This document shows positions 32,442 through 44,600 of a stretch of 64,000 bases of DNA, in pieces. The stretch covers positions 84,998,245-85,062,244 of the forward strand of contig NC_134461.1 in NCBI RefSeq assembly GCF_047948215.1, written 5' to 3'. A model generated the notes under the pieces. It did no database searches and was not told the DNA's origin. It saw only the letters and a program-made list of their open reading frames with translations. Every line of letters begins with the position of its first letter. Position 1 is the stretch's first letter. The position numbers were made by a program, and so were the translations under genes. The DNA is from Lycorma delicatula (lineage: Eukaryota; Arthropoda; Insecta; Hemiptera; Fulgoridae).

Positions 32442-34485
32442 CATGGAGGACGTTCATTTTGAATCAAAACTTGGAAGTAAAGCACTTCATAGTCAAGAGT
32501 AGGGAAATCGTTTGGAGAGTATATAACTTTATGAAAAAGGAGACGTTAACAAATGGCTGAACGATCCCACTAACAAAAGCTTGAGATCGGACTACTGAAG
32601 ACACTGGCGGATCGACCCGACTGATTACGAAGATTAAAATCTGTTGTGAACACTACATGACTTCCTTGTACGCCTATTAAATTACATAAGCACATTTTTT
32701 TAAAATGAAAACTACATAAAAATCTATTCCATTAATAACTTCTGGTATTTTTTCTTTTCTTTTTTTTTGTTATTTAAAAAATTTTTTACGATCAGAGGTT
32801 AATAATTATTAATAAATCAATATATTTAAATTTAAAAATAGAGATGAAAAATGGAGATGAAGTCGGATTCGAACCGATATGCCTTCCTCTTGTAAGATCC
32901 AAATATTTCATTAGGCTATAGCTCTGGAACCAATGAAAATAAGTACCACTTATGATATATTTTTGAAAAGCTCTCAATGAGGACTTATTACTGCAGTTTA
33001 GAAAAAGTCCAAACTTAAAATGTTTTTGGATTTTGGGCGTTTTTGGACACTTTTGGTCCAGTCGATTGCAATCAAAAAGGGAAGTGCACAACTAGATGTT
33101 ACAATAGTCCTAAATTCAAAATTTTAACATCCTACCGTTAATAGTTTTTGAGTTATGCGAGATACATACGAACGTATAGACGTCACGCCGAAACTAGTCA
33201 AAATGGATATTTCCGTTGAAATCTGAAAACCGACATTTTTCGCGATCACAATACATCCTTTACTTCGTACAAGGAAGTAAAAATTAATGTTTCCAATTCC
33301 GCTTCTACGAGTTTGGACAATCAAGTGTTTCATAATACTTTTTCTCAGTCGTTCGTAATCCCAAACAAGCGCCGGGAAAAATCAAGGCCAATAACTGGAA
33401 TGGACGATTTTGATAAATGTGTTGTTCGGAAATTGGTGTATAACTTTCACATACCAGAAAATCGTCTTCCGACAGCCGAGTTATTGCGCGGAGCACTAAA
33501 AGACAGAATTGACTTTAACGGTAATGAAAAGAGTATTCGAATTATATTAAAAGATCTCGGTTCTAAGTGGCGAAAGACCCAAGTTAATCGTTCTGTATTC
33601 GTGGAAAGGAGTTATATACGGGACAAAAGGATAAAGTATTTCAGGCCATAAAATATAACAGAATCCGGCCGTAACATTATTTACACGGAGGAAACTTACG
33701 TCCTTAGTGATGATGTTTCTGGCAAGTCTTGGGGAGACTGCTCAGGAGAAGTCCTTCGACAACCGATCTCTAAGGAAGAGCGTTTGATCGTTATCCATGC
33801 CGGTGGAGAAAGAGGATTTGTTCCTAATGTTTTCACTCTGTGATAGGCTAGTCACAGCTCAAGAGTTTATCACAACCAAATGAAAATGAGTAATTATATG
33901 AAATGGATTGGTGAAAAATTATTACCTAACCTTCCTAAAGAATCAAAAAGTGTTCTCGTAACTGATGCCTCTTACCACAACGTTTTAATTGAAAAGGCAC
34001 CGACATCTAACAGCATCAAAAGTGAAATGATATCTTGGCTTAACCAAAAAAGAACAGGATTTTGTGAGAGCTTCCTTAAACCGCAATTATATGAAATAAT
34101 AAAGTCAAACAAACAGAGATTCGCCCGCTACCTTTTGGATGATATGTTAGAAAAAGAAGGCCATAATGTATTACGTCTGCCTCCAAATCATCCAGATTTG
34201 AACAAAGTAGAAATGATATGGGCAGAAGTAAAACAATACATTCGCAATCGAAATACAGAATTTAAAATTGAAAGAGTAAAAAGTCTGTTTGAGGAACAAA
34301 CCAATTTAATGAGACCAAAAGACTGGATATTGAAATGCGATCAAATAATAGACATAGAAAATGAATATCGATCGCGAGAGCCTTTTATAGACAATGCTTT
34401 AAAATCCTTTATAATTAGAGATAGTGATAGTGACATTTATACGTCTAGTAGTGACGAATCATTAATTGGTTTTGAAGAAATCTGA
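32442..34485 (+). pseudogene. DDE_3-type transposase gene split by another element
   Basis: Tc1/mariner-superfamily transposase of the same family as 9031-9525. The N-terminus (ATG at 32442; REIVWRVYNFMKKE at about 32505, then PLTKA and TRLITKI) is followed by the 619-bp element at 32660-33278. The frame returns at 33313-33651 (DDFDKCVVRKLVYNFHIPEN, RIILKDLGSKWRKTQ), breaks at a stop, and continues in another frame (YTEETYVLSDD at about 33675, then GGERGFVPNVF). It ends in an open 201-codon stretch (33880-34485) with VTDASYHN (second catalytic Asp) and LPPNHPDLNKVEMIWAEVK (last catalytic Glu). The first catalytic Asp appears to be Glu (EETYV; DETYV is usual). Stops, shifts and the insertion make it inactive, although the C-terminal frame is strikingly well kept. 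Confidence 0.82.
32660..33278 (-). mobile_element. TIR element carrying a tRNA-like pol III head
   Basis: The ends are exact 13-bp inverse copies: ACTTCCTTGTACG at 32660-32672 and its inverse at 33266-33278. The minus strand holds a tRNA-like region at about 32855-32935: an A-box-like part near AGAGCTATAGCC and a B box GGTTCGAATCCG. The right part has the conserved-looking GACGTCACGCCGAAACTAG and AATGGATATTTCCG stretches. It has no coding capacity. It interrupts the transposase at 32442-34485 between its N-terminal and middle parts. Confidence 0.65.
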
Positions 34486-34689
34486 CGGATGTCTCATACA
34501 TGCAGGGTAATTAGATTAAAGTAACGGTAACAAGTTATTTATGTTAGTAATAATAATTATACTTATAAATTGCAAAAACAGCAGTTGTGTTTAAATTTTT
34601 AAAAAAATTCAGTAAATGTTTAAAAAACAGCAATTAAGTTAGTATAAGATATTTTCAGTATAGTTAAGCCAGCCGTGAGCGTATGAGCA

Positions 34690-35003
34690 CAGCAATATGC
34701 CACCTGCTATAATATTTAAATGGCCACGGAAAGAATTGTAATTTTCAGATTGCATCGGATCGAGGTCAAGCAATTTCATCACTGAACTGGGCTCTCGGTC
34801 TAACGGAACAGTGGCGCATAAGGTTTAGGAGCAGTAAAAACGAATGCAATGTATAGACAGTTAATCTTTTGTTTAGGTTGGTCCGTGATTATCTTCTCTC
34901 CACAACTTTGTCAGTCAGCGGCTAGCGTTTGTACTGTAAATATACGAGAGATCGACTAATTGGTTTGGTGTACGATAACTGTAAATTGTTTTAGTTAAAC
35001 ATT
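34690..35003 (+). promoter_or_regulatory. Probable promoter and 5' UTR of the dehydrogenase gene
   Basis: A less AT-rich segment directly upstream of the start codon at 35004. It contains TCAGTC at 34911, which matches the arthropod initiator TCAKTY, about 90 bases before the ATG. No TATA box sits at the expected distance. Confidence 0.35.
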
Positions 35004-35121
35004 ATGGGTTTGGCTAGTGCGAAATGTGTAAGTACTGCAAGATTAGATGGGAAAACGGCCATTATTACAGGATGTAATTCAGGAATTGGTAAAATAACTG
35101 CAAGAGAATTTTATAGAATTG
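35004..35121 (+). CDS. Dehydrogenase exon 1
   Basis: Start codon to donor GGTAAG at 35122. Encodes residues 1-39 and the first base of Gly40. Carries the TGCNSGIG dinucleotide-binding motif. The ATG context ACATTATGG is acceptable, and no earlier in-frame ATG joins this frame. Confidence 0.9.
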
Positions 35122-35570
35122 GTAAGACATTTTTTTTTTTTAATTAAAAAATATATATTATATTTTCTGATTGTTTCTGTGGGAGATTTAATTTTTAAGT
35201 GAACAGTTTTTCTGGTTTTGCTTTTAAGTACATCAGCAATGTAGGTTTCTAAAGATTTTTGGGAATTTTATCTAATGTTACGACAGATAAAAAGGCATTT
35301 TATTCTTGTAAAATACATATTTTATCTTTTACTATATATTTTTTTACAATATAACAAAGTTTCGTATAGTTTGTAATAATTTCTTAAGTTAAATAATGAG
35401 CTAAATAGATTTGAGATTTATTTTTCTTATTATACAATCGGTCATTTATTTATTTACTTTTTTATTTTGTCAGCTTTCATAATAAGTTTTTTTATTTATA
35501 TTGCTATTTTAAATTTACTTTTATTTTAAAGATTCCTGACCTTACTTTTTTCTGCTTTAAAAAATTCTTG

Positions 35571-35606
<36 letters not shown>

Positions 35607-38600
35607 CCCCTCAGTTTCAGCTTATGGACTATCCAAAATGTCCATACTTCATACATTTCTTTCTTATATATGAAAAACGTACTTTAAGTTTAAATTTTTT
35701 AAATTAAAAAAATATATATATTGTTTATAATTGTTACATCACATAAGGTATCACTTTATCAAGGTATCACTTAACATAAGGTATCACTTTAAAATTTCAT
35801 TGTATTTCTAATAGATAGGAATTAAATTTTTTTGTTGTCTTGTGGTTTGTTTCGTTTTGATGTGGCCTTAATAGTTAAATGTCATTATCTTTGAACGAAG
35901 AATTATTTTTTGTTAATGTTAAACTGCTTTATTCATTAGCAATTAAAAATCTACAGTGTGCTACTATCCACTAAAAAGAATCTGCTTTCAGAGTTGTGCA
36001 ACTCCTGTTATTTACTATTATTTTTCAGTAATTAAAAAAGTAATGATTTAAAAACAGGTTTAACTAATAAGTTTAAAATATTTTTTAGGTCATGTTATTA
36101 AAGAATATGACCAACAGTATTAAAAATGGTAAAGAAACTGTCTTAATTACGATTACATTATTATTAATGGTAAAGAAATTGTCTTAATTACGATTATTAT
36201 TATTATGGAATCATTAATTAATTCAATTAAAATCTTAGTAAATAAAATTATGTGTTTAAAATTAATTACGATAGACAGAATTGATTGCAAAATATTTGTA
36301 TATAAAATTGATTTTTTTAATCCAATCTTATAAAAACAGTATGAGATGATTTAAAAGAAATATTATTAACCTTTTAAATGCACTTTTTATTATAGCTGTT
36401 TTATTTTTTTATGTTTTTCATTTAGCTGCAAATATTTGTAAACTATCTATTTGTTAATTATTATACAATCAGTCATTTATTTATTTACTTTTTTATATTG
36501 CTTCATAACTTTTTTGGTTAATATTGCTGTATCAAATTTACTTTTATTTCAAAGAATCATGAACTTACCTTTTTGTGCTTTAAAAAAGTTTTCAGCATAC
36601 GGATGATCCAAAGTGTACATACTTTATACATTTTGTTCTTAAATATGAAACATATTTAAATTTTTAAAAATGTGCTTTTTATAAATGGCATGGAAATTTA
36701 ATACAAAGTACAATTGTGCTTATACTTTATATTAAATGTAAAGTATAAACTGATGCTCATAACAAAATGTTTGTTGTTTATTTTAAAATATAGAAGAAAA
36801 CCCAGTTATTTTTAATAAATCATTTCTGGAGTCTATTTCACAAAAGTACAAGTTACATGTAATCTTTCAACAAGTGAAATGAAATTGTGTTTCATGAAAG
36901 TACAAGTGAACACTGATAAATCATGGTTAAAATTTTACAAGTTACAGGTGTTATCTGTTACTGTAAAACAACCAAAACATCTAAAAAGTACAAGTTTGTA
37001 ATTATTCCTTTAAAACATATATGTACAAGATCACAAGTCATTAAAAGCAAATAAAAATTTTATTATTGTGATTGTGTTGAGTGAAAAATGATTTGTAACG
37101 GCAAATCTTCTGATATTTCCATCTTGGCACTTGTTGATGGAACCCTTATGAATGTAGATTGGCCTTAAGAAAATGAATGTCAACATGCTGTCATGAAAAA
37201 CATTCAATAAATAGTACCAGATGGCCTGGAAATGTGCTGATGCTGATGCTACAGTGTACAGAGTGAATTAGACAATTAACTATTTTATATAAATGAGAAC
37301 TGTTTTGAAAAATTCAAGTAAAAAGTCTGCGATGGTTGTTTTTTAGTTTTTCATTAATCATAATTGATTCTTATGTATTTTTAGCACTGAATCCGAAAAT
37401 AATCTTCATTTTTCCTATCACGTCAGGATTATTTGCAAATTGCAAATTTCAAAATTTGTAAATAGTTGAAAAATTGTGAAAATGTGATACAATAAAAGAG
37501 ATTATAACATTTTTTTATGATAAATTAATATAATATATTCACTTTTTTGACTTATACTATATATTCTTATAGCTAAACAATTGAGTCTGAAGAGGTGGTG
37601 GCGGGGGTCATTGACCCCTTAATTTCTAATGAAAATTTCCTCCAAATAAGCCTAATTTCTATATAGTGCATTTTTAAATTAATTAATTTTTTATGAGGTA
37701 TGTTAACTCTTTGGAAACCACTCCTCCTCTTCACCCACCCTTAATGATAAAGTAAAATACTTAAAATTTATTCCATGTGTCAAAAGTTTCCAAGATGGAT
37801 TATACTCTGTTAAGCGCTTTTCCTTCTATTTTCTGTATAAGGTTCATCTCAGTGTAACATCCAGCAATAGTCTGTCATCATCGTAGTATTTTCCTTGATA
37901 CCTCCCTTTCATTTCCTGATGAAATCTCTCGCCCATCTCTTCACTGACAGAACCGATTTTCAGGAAAATAGTCCACACATGAATTTAGGAAGTGAACCTT
38001 CAAGCTCATGGAACACTCTAATTTTTGTATTTCTGCAGCCTGTTCTCAACCATTGATTTGAAGTTTGGATCCTTCTTATTACCCAAAAACTTGGATACTA
38101 TGTCTTTAAACACTCCCCAGGTTTCTCTTTCTGCAACTTCCAATTGTTTCTCAAAATTATCATTTTTGAGAAGTTTTCTAATGTTAGGACCAGTAAAAAC
38201 ACCCTGCTTTAGTTTTGTGGTTGATAAGACCAGAAATTTGTCACAGATGTATTTAAAACATTTACCTTTTTTCATAAGACTTTGACAAATTGCTTCATCA
38301 AGCCTAACTTTATATGCAGATGTGGAAGAAGAACTTTATTCGTATCTATGAGAGCTTTTTGGAGCACATTTTTTGTTCCAGGTTCTAATAAAGCTCTTTT
38401 TATCCAATCTTTATCCAACAATTTTTTCTGTCTCTGCTACTTCATTCACACAAAAAACAAGGAAACTTTGTATATCCTCCTTGCTGTCCTAGGAGCATCG
38501 ATATTATTTTGAGATCACCGCATGTAATCCACTTATGGCTGTCGTATCTAATTTTATCGAGAACGAATTCCAAATTATCGTATTTCTCTTTTAAATGAAC

Positions 38601-41600
38601 AGAATGTCCGACGGGTATTGACGGATACGTATTCCCATTGTGAAGTAGGACAACTTTGAGGCTTCTTTTGCACGAATATATGATCAGTCTCCAATCGGTA
38701 CTTTCGTACGAAATGTTAGATCGAGTCAAAAGTTCACGTACATCAGTGAAGAAGACTGATTCTCCTTTCTCCGAAAAATATGGAAGAAAATCCTTTTCTT
38801 TGTCGCCTGAACCAGGAAAATGCGGTTCCAGCTGCTAGCAGGTTCTTCTCTTTAGGCTTCGAACCAAACAATTCTCAATTTTCTTTGGTCAGATGTTAGT
38901 TCAAATCATTTAGTTCAGACTGTGAATAAAGCTCTGGTTTACAGCTATCTCCGGGTTCGTACTCGAGGTTATCTTCATTTAAATCAGTTGTGGAACCGAC
39001 TATTTCAGGTAAATTTTCTGGTGGAATTGACACTAGTACGTCTGGACCATGAGAAACCGGGCGTAAAACGGATTGCGTATTTGGATTGACGATCCTTTTT
39101 TTTAGTATTATTCAAATTGAAACCGTGAACAGTAGTCGAACAAAAGTACCAATCATTGGTGTGATTTCTTAGCTCTCGCCACACCATTGGAACTCCAACT
39201 GAACGCTTCTTGTTTACTCTTTGACCACCCTCAAAGTTCTTCAACACATGTATAGCAAACGTAGTGGGTGCCCAAGTTTAGTCTTAATCTCCTTTTTTTC
39301 ACTCCGAAATATGTGAGGTATGTACACTTGTCGAACGAAACTTGTATTTCTTTTTTGCCTTTCCACCATTAACTCATCACAAATGTAACAAAAAGAATTT
39401 GCAGAACTTTTGCAGCCTCTTGAAGCCATTTAGAAAACGGAAAGTTTGCTTTATGTCTTGAAAATATATTTCTACCGACAAAAACCCGTTTGATCACGGA
39501 TGACGGAAAAACTCGATTACGCACGCTAATGCTCAAAACAGCACTGATAGTAGTTTCACGGCGCATGAGTGTCGCGGATAGCTGTCAATAAACATGTTAC
39601 ATCATGTTAAGTATTGTCACAACCTGTCGGGCCAAGTTTTCCTACTTTTTATAAATCGTAATTTTTCAACTTTTTATAAATTTTGAAATTAGCTATTTGT
39701 GAAAAATCCTGACGTGATGGACAAAATGAAGTTTATTTTCGGATTCAGCGCTAAAAAATACACACTAATCAATTACCAAACGTTAAAAAACATTCCACAT
39801 CCCAAATTTTTGCAGGTTTGTGTAATTAACTCAGTTCTGAGTTTTAACATGAAAAGATTTTATTATAATGTTTGTTTTTAACAAATATAAAAAATATTTA
39901 TTTCTTTCATAATAAATAAAATCTGCATGTTTCAAAAATATTATCTACATCTATTTATTTCTAAGTGTAACATTCTTACCTGTTATTTCAATTAATGTTG
40001 GGGAGGTTTTAGGAATTAAAATATTTAAATTATGCAGTGACTTATATTTTTGTAATGCCAACCAGTAAGTAAATATATGTTTTTATTATAGGTGTTCTAA
40101 TTGTCTATGAAACGCCTACATCCTGTAACTTGCACAGTGATCTATAATTATAAAATCATAATTCGTTACTTGTACTTTTACAGAATCATCATTTCAACCT
40201 GAGCCACATTTGTTATTTATTTACTTGGTAACCAATCGGTTGGTCTAGTAGTAAAATCATTGTCGAAAATTAGCTGTTTAAAGCTGATTTTCAAAATCGA
40301 AGTTTCTGAGGTTCAAATCCTAGTAAAGGTAAATGGATTTGAATACTAGACAGTTGATAACAGTATATTTTGATGATAAAGATTAAGCCTATTTCTCAGG
40401 AATGACTGAACTGTGTCTGTACAACAACTACTACACCTTATTTATTTGTTATACATACCTTTTCTGGTTGGGCCATGGGGTTGCTTAAAATTGCAATGTT
40501 TGCATAAGTTGAACAGAGTGCAATGTACAGATTAAGAATAGAAAGTAATTACTTGATTTTCTAAAATTAGATTTTTTAATAAATTTAAAGGCTTCATCTT
40601 TATAGAGAGCAACTGCATTTTCTTCTTTATTCTTCACATTCTTAAAATTTAAAAAAAAGAGTTATCCATTGTTGGTGAAAAAAATCTTGAAAATGCAGTA
40701 TTATATAAATAACACATTACTAGAAACAAAACGCATTAGACCACTGATAAATATTAAATTATTTTATTCTTTATTGGGATTAATTATTTTCTAATAAGAC
40801 TACAGAAATAAATAACTGAAAAATTATGTTTTCTTTTTTTGTTATTTACATTAAATTTGTGATGTTTATAAAGTGGACAAATAGTTTTTAACTAATAAAA
40901 CTAATGTAATATAAAAAATATATAGTTTTTAAAAAGTGTATGTCTCATTTAAGTGATTGAAAAAATAACTTCTTAAAAAAAGAACTGTGGTGTAACATTT
41001 TTCTGGCTAGGGACCCCCCTATTTTATTTTATTATAAAATAAAATATTGTACAACTGAAAAATATGGGTAGTTCATTTTCTATTTTGCTGGAATTCATCA
41101 GTAATGACAGAATTTCTACCTTATGTTTAACAATTTCACTCATAGTCAAGTTTTCATCTACAATATTTCTGCCTATTTTTAAAAAGGTTCATTCTTTACT
41201 TGCTTCAACAAGTTATTCAATTCATTTGGGATTAGGTCATCAGTGCTTGCTTAAAAAAACAAATCGAAGGGATTTCTTAAAATTATCTGAATATTTTTCT
41301 AATTCGGTCATTAACCAAGCAAGAGTAATCTATTATGTTATATTTAATTTAATGACATTTTTACTAATTTATTTTGCAGTTAGTTTCTTAACTGATGTTT
41401 AAAAATTTCTGTTAAATAATTAAAATACATCTTTTTTTTACATTAGTAATACCTCAATCAAGTGGTTGGCAGTAGCTTCTAGCATTTGGGTCAAGAATAA
41501 CATCATCAAGTAGAATAATTTTTATATGAGTATATATGGCATGTAGCATTATGCCATGTATAATAAAAACAATTGTCTGATTTTTCTTTTTCTTGTTGGT

Positions 41601-44600
41601 ATTCATTTGTGAGCTACTTGAATATCTCAGCTGTCAACTAGAATTTTTTTTATAGATAATCCAATACAATGGTAGTTCTAATGGATTTGCTTCTATTTTT
41701 ATTAAACATTTATAGTTTTTTTAGTTATTTCCAATAACTATACTATAATAACTGCAGCTATACTGTATATTAAAAAAAAGAAACAAAAAAAAAGCAATTT
41801 TAATTTTAAAAACTAATATACTCCTTTGCATATTCTCCTCAAAGTTATTTTCATATTAATTTTAAAATAATTGATTTTCAAGAATTTTGTTTAATAAGGA
41901 AAATTATTGTAATCTGCATTAAACACGGTTTTCTTTAATTTATATCCAGCCGTTAAAACAGGATTTTTTGTATATTTTTTTTTACATCATTTTTATTTAC
42001 TTAATTATTGATAAATAGAGACATTTACTTGTTGATTGATAAATAGATTTAATTGTAAGATTTTTTGTAAAAATCTGTATAATCTCATTAAAACTTGAAT
42101 TAAAATGATTGTTTTTTTTAGGTGCTAGAGTGATAATGGCATGTAGAGACATACAGAGAGCTGAAGCTGCTGCACAAGAAATAAAGGATGAGGTAAAAGA
42201 TGTAGAAGGTGTTGGTGAGGTAATAATTAAAAAACTTGATTTAGGTTCACTAAAATCTGTCCGAGAATGTGCAAATGATATATTGGAGACTGAAAAACAC
42301 ATCCATCTACTAGTTAACAATGCGGGTAACTTAATATCTATTCTTATATTTTATAAGGCATTAACATTTATTTTATTACTGATTATTGAATTTTTTTGTG
42401 ATTGAATTAAAATTTGTCTAGTGCAATCATCCAACCACATGCCCCAGTGAAACCATGTCTGTTCTATCAAGTATATCCATTATCACTTGTTAAAATTAAT
42501 ATAAAGTAACAACAATCTCTGACCAACAAATTAACCCCTCTGAATTGCAAATTTAGAGGGGTTTGTTATAATAAAACTAGATGTGAACAGTGAAAATGTT
42601 TTGTCATTTTTGATGATATATCTTTGGACCTAGGAGAATAAGATTCCAGTCAAACACTGTTTTTCCTGCAGTTTTTGCAAAACAAAAGAAAAAGCTTAAT
42701 CTCTTTAAAATGAATAATTTTAGATATACAACCATTCAAATTCTTACCAGTAAAGTAGAAAAATCCAAATATCTCATTTTTATATTTTTTGACTGCATAT
42801 CATTATTCTACATTGGAAATGTTGGACACACCTTTTAACTAAGATACAATGAATATAAAAAAATTACTAAAGTTTTCCCACCATCCCATTATGCAAATCA
42901 TTATTCACAAATACTAACTACCTTGAAATTTTATCTTTACAGTATAAAAAGGACACCTCTTAAAAACACACTCAAACATTTTATTTGTCAATATTCAATA
43001 AAAATATTCCACTTTATTAGAAAGTTTACTATTGTGAGTGCAATCCATGGTATTAAGACTGATAAAGAAATAAACATACACTCTGCCCTACAAAACTGTT
43101 ATGTCATGTGATTCATTCTGATTGCAACACTAATTAATTGCCTACATTCATATATATCCACATGCCCCAGTGAAACCATGTCTGTTCTATCAAGTATAAC
43201 CATTATCACTTGGTATAATTAATGTAAAGTAAAAACAACCTCTTACCAACAAATTAAATAATAAAAAAAAACATGCACTTTTAGTTATTTATACCATTGT
43301 AAGAAATGTGAATGTAAAATTGATAGCAATTATGTTGTAGCAAATGTTTGTGTCCATTTTTTTGGAATATTTATAACAAATGATGAAATAAAATGAACAA
43401 TGTTACTGTCTTAATTTAATAAACATCCCTATAAAAACAAAATTTTCTCAATAAAGTATAACATTTATCTAGGTAAATTGTGAATTTAATAATTAGTTAC
43501 TATGCCTGGCAAATATAGTATCAGTTGTCCTTAGGCAGACAAAAAAAACAAGACCATAGTCAATTAGTACTATTCACTGAATCAAAATTCCCACTTGTCA
43601 ATCAAACTATAGCATACATTCAGGATGAGTATCTGAGGAACACATGAATCCCTAAGTGGGGCTTGATGTTGAGACCAGCAAATTGTTATTGAAGGTGCAT
43701 CCAACATAGAGCTCATTGAAGGTTAAGATCATGGCCAAACCCCACTTTAATATAATTACCTAACATTTAGACAATTCACCATCCAAGATGAAACCACATT
43801 CAATGAGACATTATCAGTTTTGATACAAAATAACCACCTGATAAGTAAAAAGTAAAAATTTTTCTCCCTGTTTCAGTAGTGAATGATGTTTTTTATCTTG
43901 TGCATTGATTCCAGATTTTTATAATTTGAAAAGATAATGTTCTCTAAAAAAAAATTATCTGTATACATTTAAAAATTATTTTTTTCAAATGTGGTGGCCC
44001 AAAATTAAAAATCTATACTGTTACTTTGGTGCTCAGTTTTTAAAATTAAAATTACTTATAATGAACATTTTTAGCATATTTAAAACATCTGAAATTATTG
44101 TTGATACATAATTATTGATTTTTTTTTCAGGTATTATGATGTGCCCAAATGGTAAAACAGAAGATGGCTTTGAAACTCAGTTTGGTGTCAATCATTTGGG
44201 CCACTTTTTATTTACATGCTTGCTGTTACCTCGTATTATAAGTTCAGCACCTGCTCGAATTATTAATTTGTCTTCAGTTGCTCATGAAAGAGCTGTTATT
44301 AAATTTAGTGATATTAATTGGGAAAAGAGGCCATACAGTGCTATTGGTGCTTATGGTCAAAGTAAACTTGCTAATGTATTATTCACAAAGGAATTAGCTG
44401 AAAGATTAAAAGGTGCTAATATTTTTTATTTTTTTATAAGATTATCTTAATGTATAGAACTTTATTACAATTATTATTTCACAGAGAATCATTTTATTTG
44501 CTTTTAAAACTATTTAATTTATAAAAAAATATATATATGAAGTTGTGTTACTGAAGACTTCTTTCTCAGAGAATAATTATTTTTATATGGTCATCATATA

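Larger units (their letters stand above)
37350..39805 (-). mobile_element. Unclassified TIR-flanked element with multi-copy arthropod gene
   Basis: Long inverse copies lie at about 37365-37485 (left) and 39655-39778 (right). They share GCTGAATCCGAAAATAA (one base differs), CATCACGTCAGGATT (TATCACGTCAGGATT on the left), AATTTCAAAATTT and AGTTGAAAAATT in the same order, and weaker similarity continues outwards for about 30 bases. Between them, on the minus strand, is a decayed coding region of a repeated arthropod protein family (37795-39429). The layout of two long TIRs around one gene, about 2.45 kb, is that of a DNA transposon. It lies in intron 1 of the dehydrogenase gene, opposite to its direction. 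Confidence 0.72.

Noticed and set aside
32855..32935. tRNA gene on the minus strand
   Set aside because: tRNA-like only. It lies inside a TIR element and lacks a proper acceptor stem.
37080..37270. Possible PIF/Harbinger transposase fragment ([12 protein letters not shown])
   Set aside because: Only one short motif-like string with stops around it; too weak to call.
43500..43860. Less AT-rich patch in intron 2 that might be an element
   Set aside because: Translations on both strands gave no recognisable motif and no terminal repeats were found.
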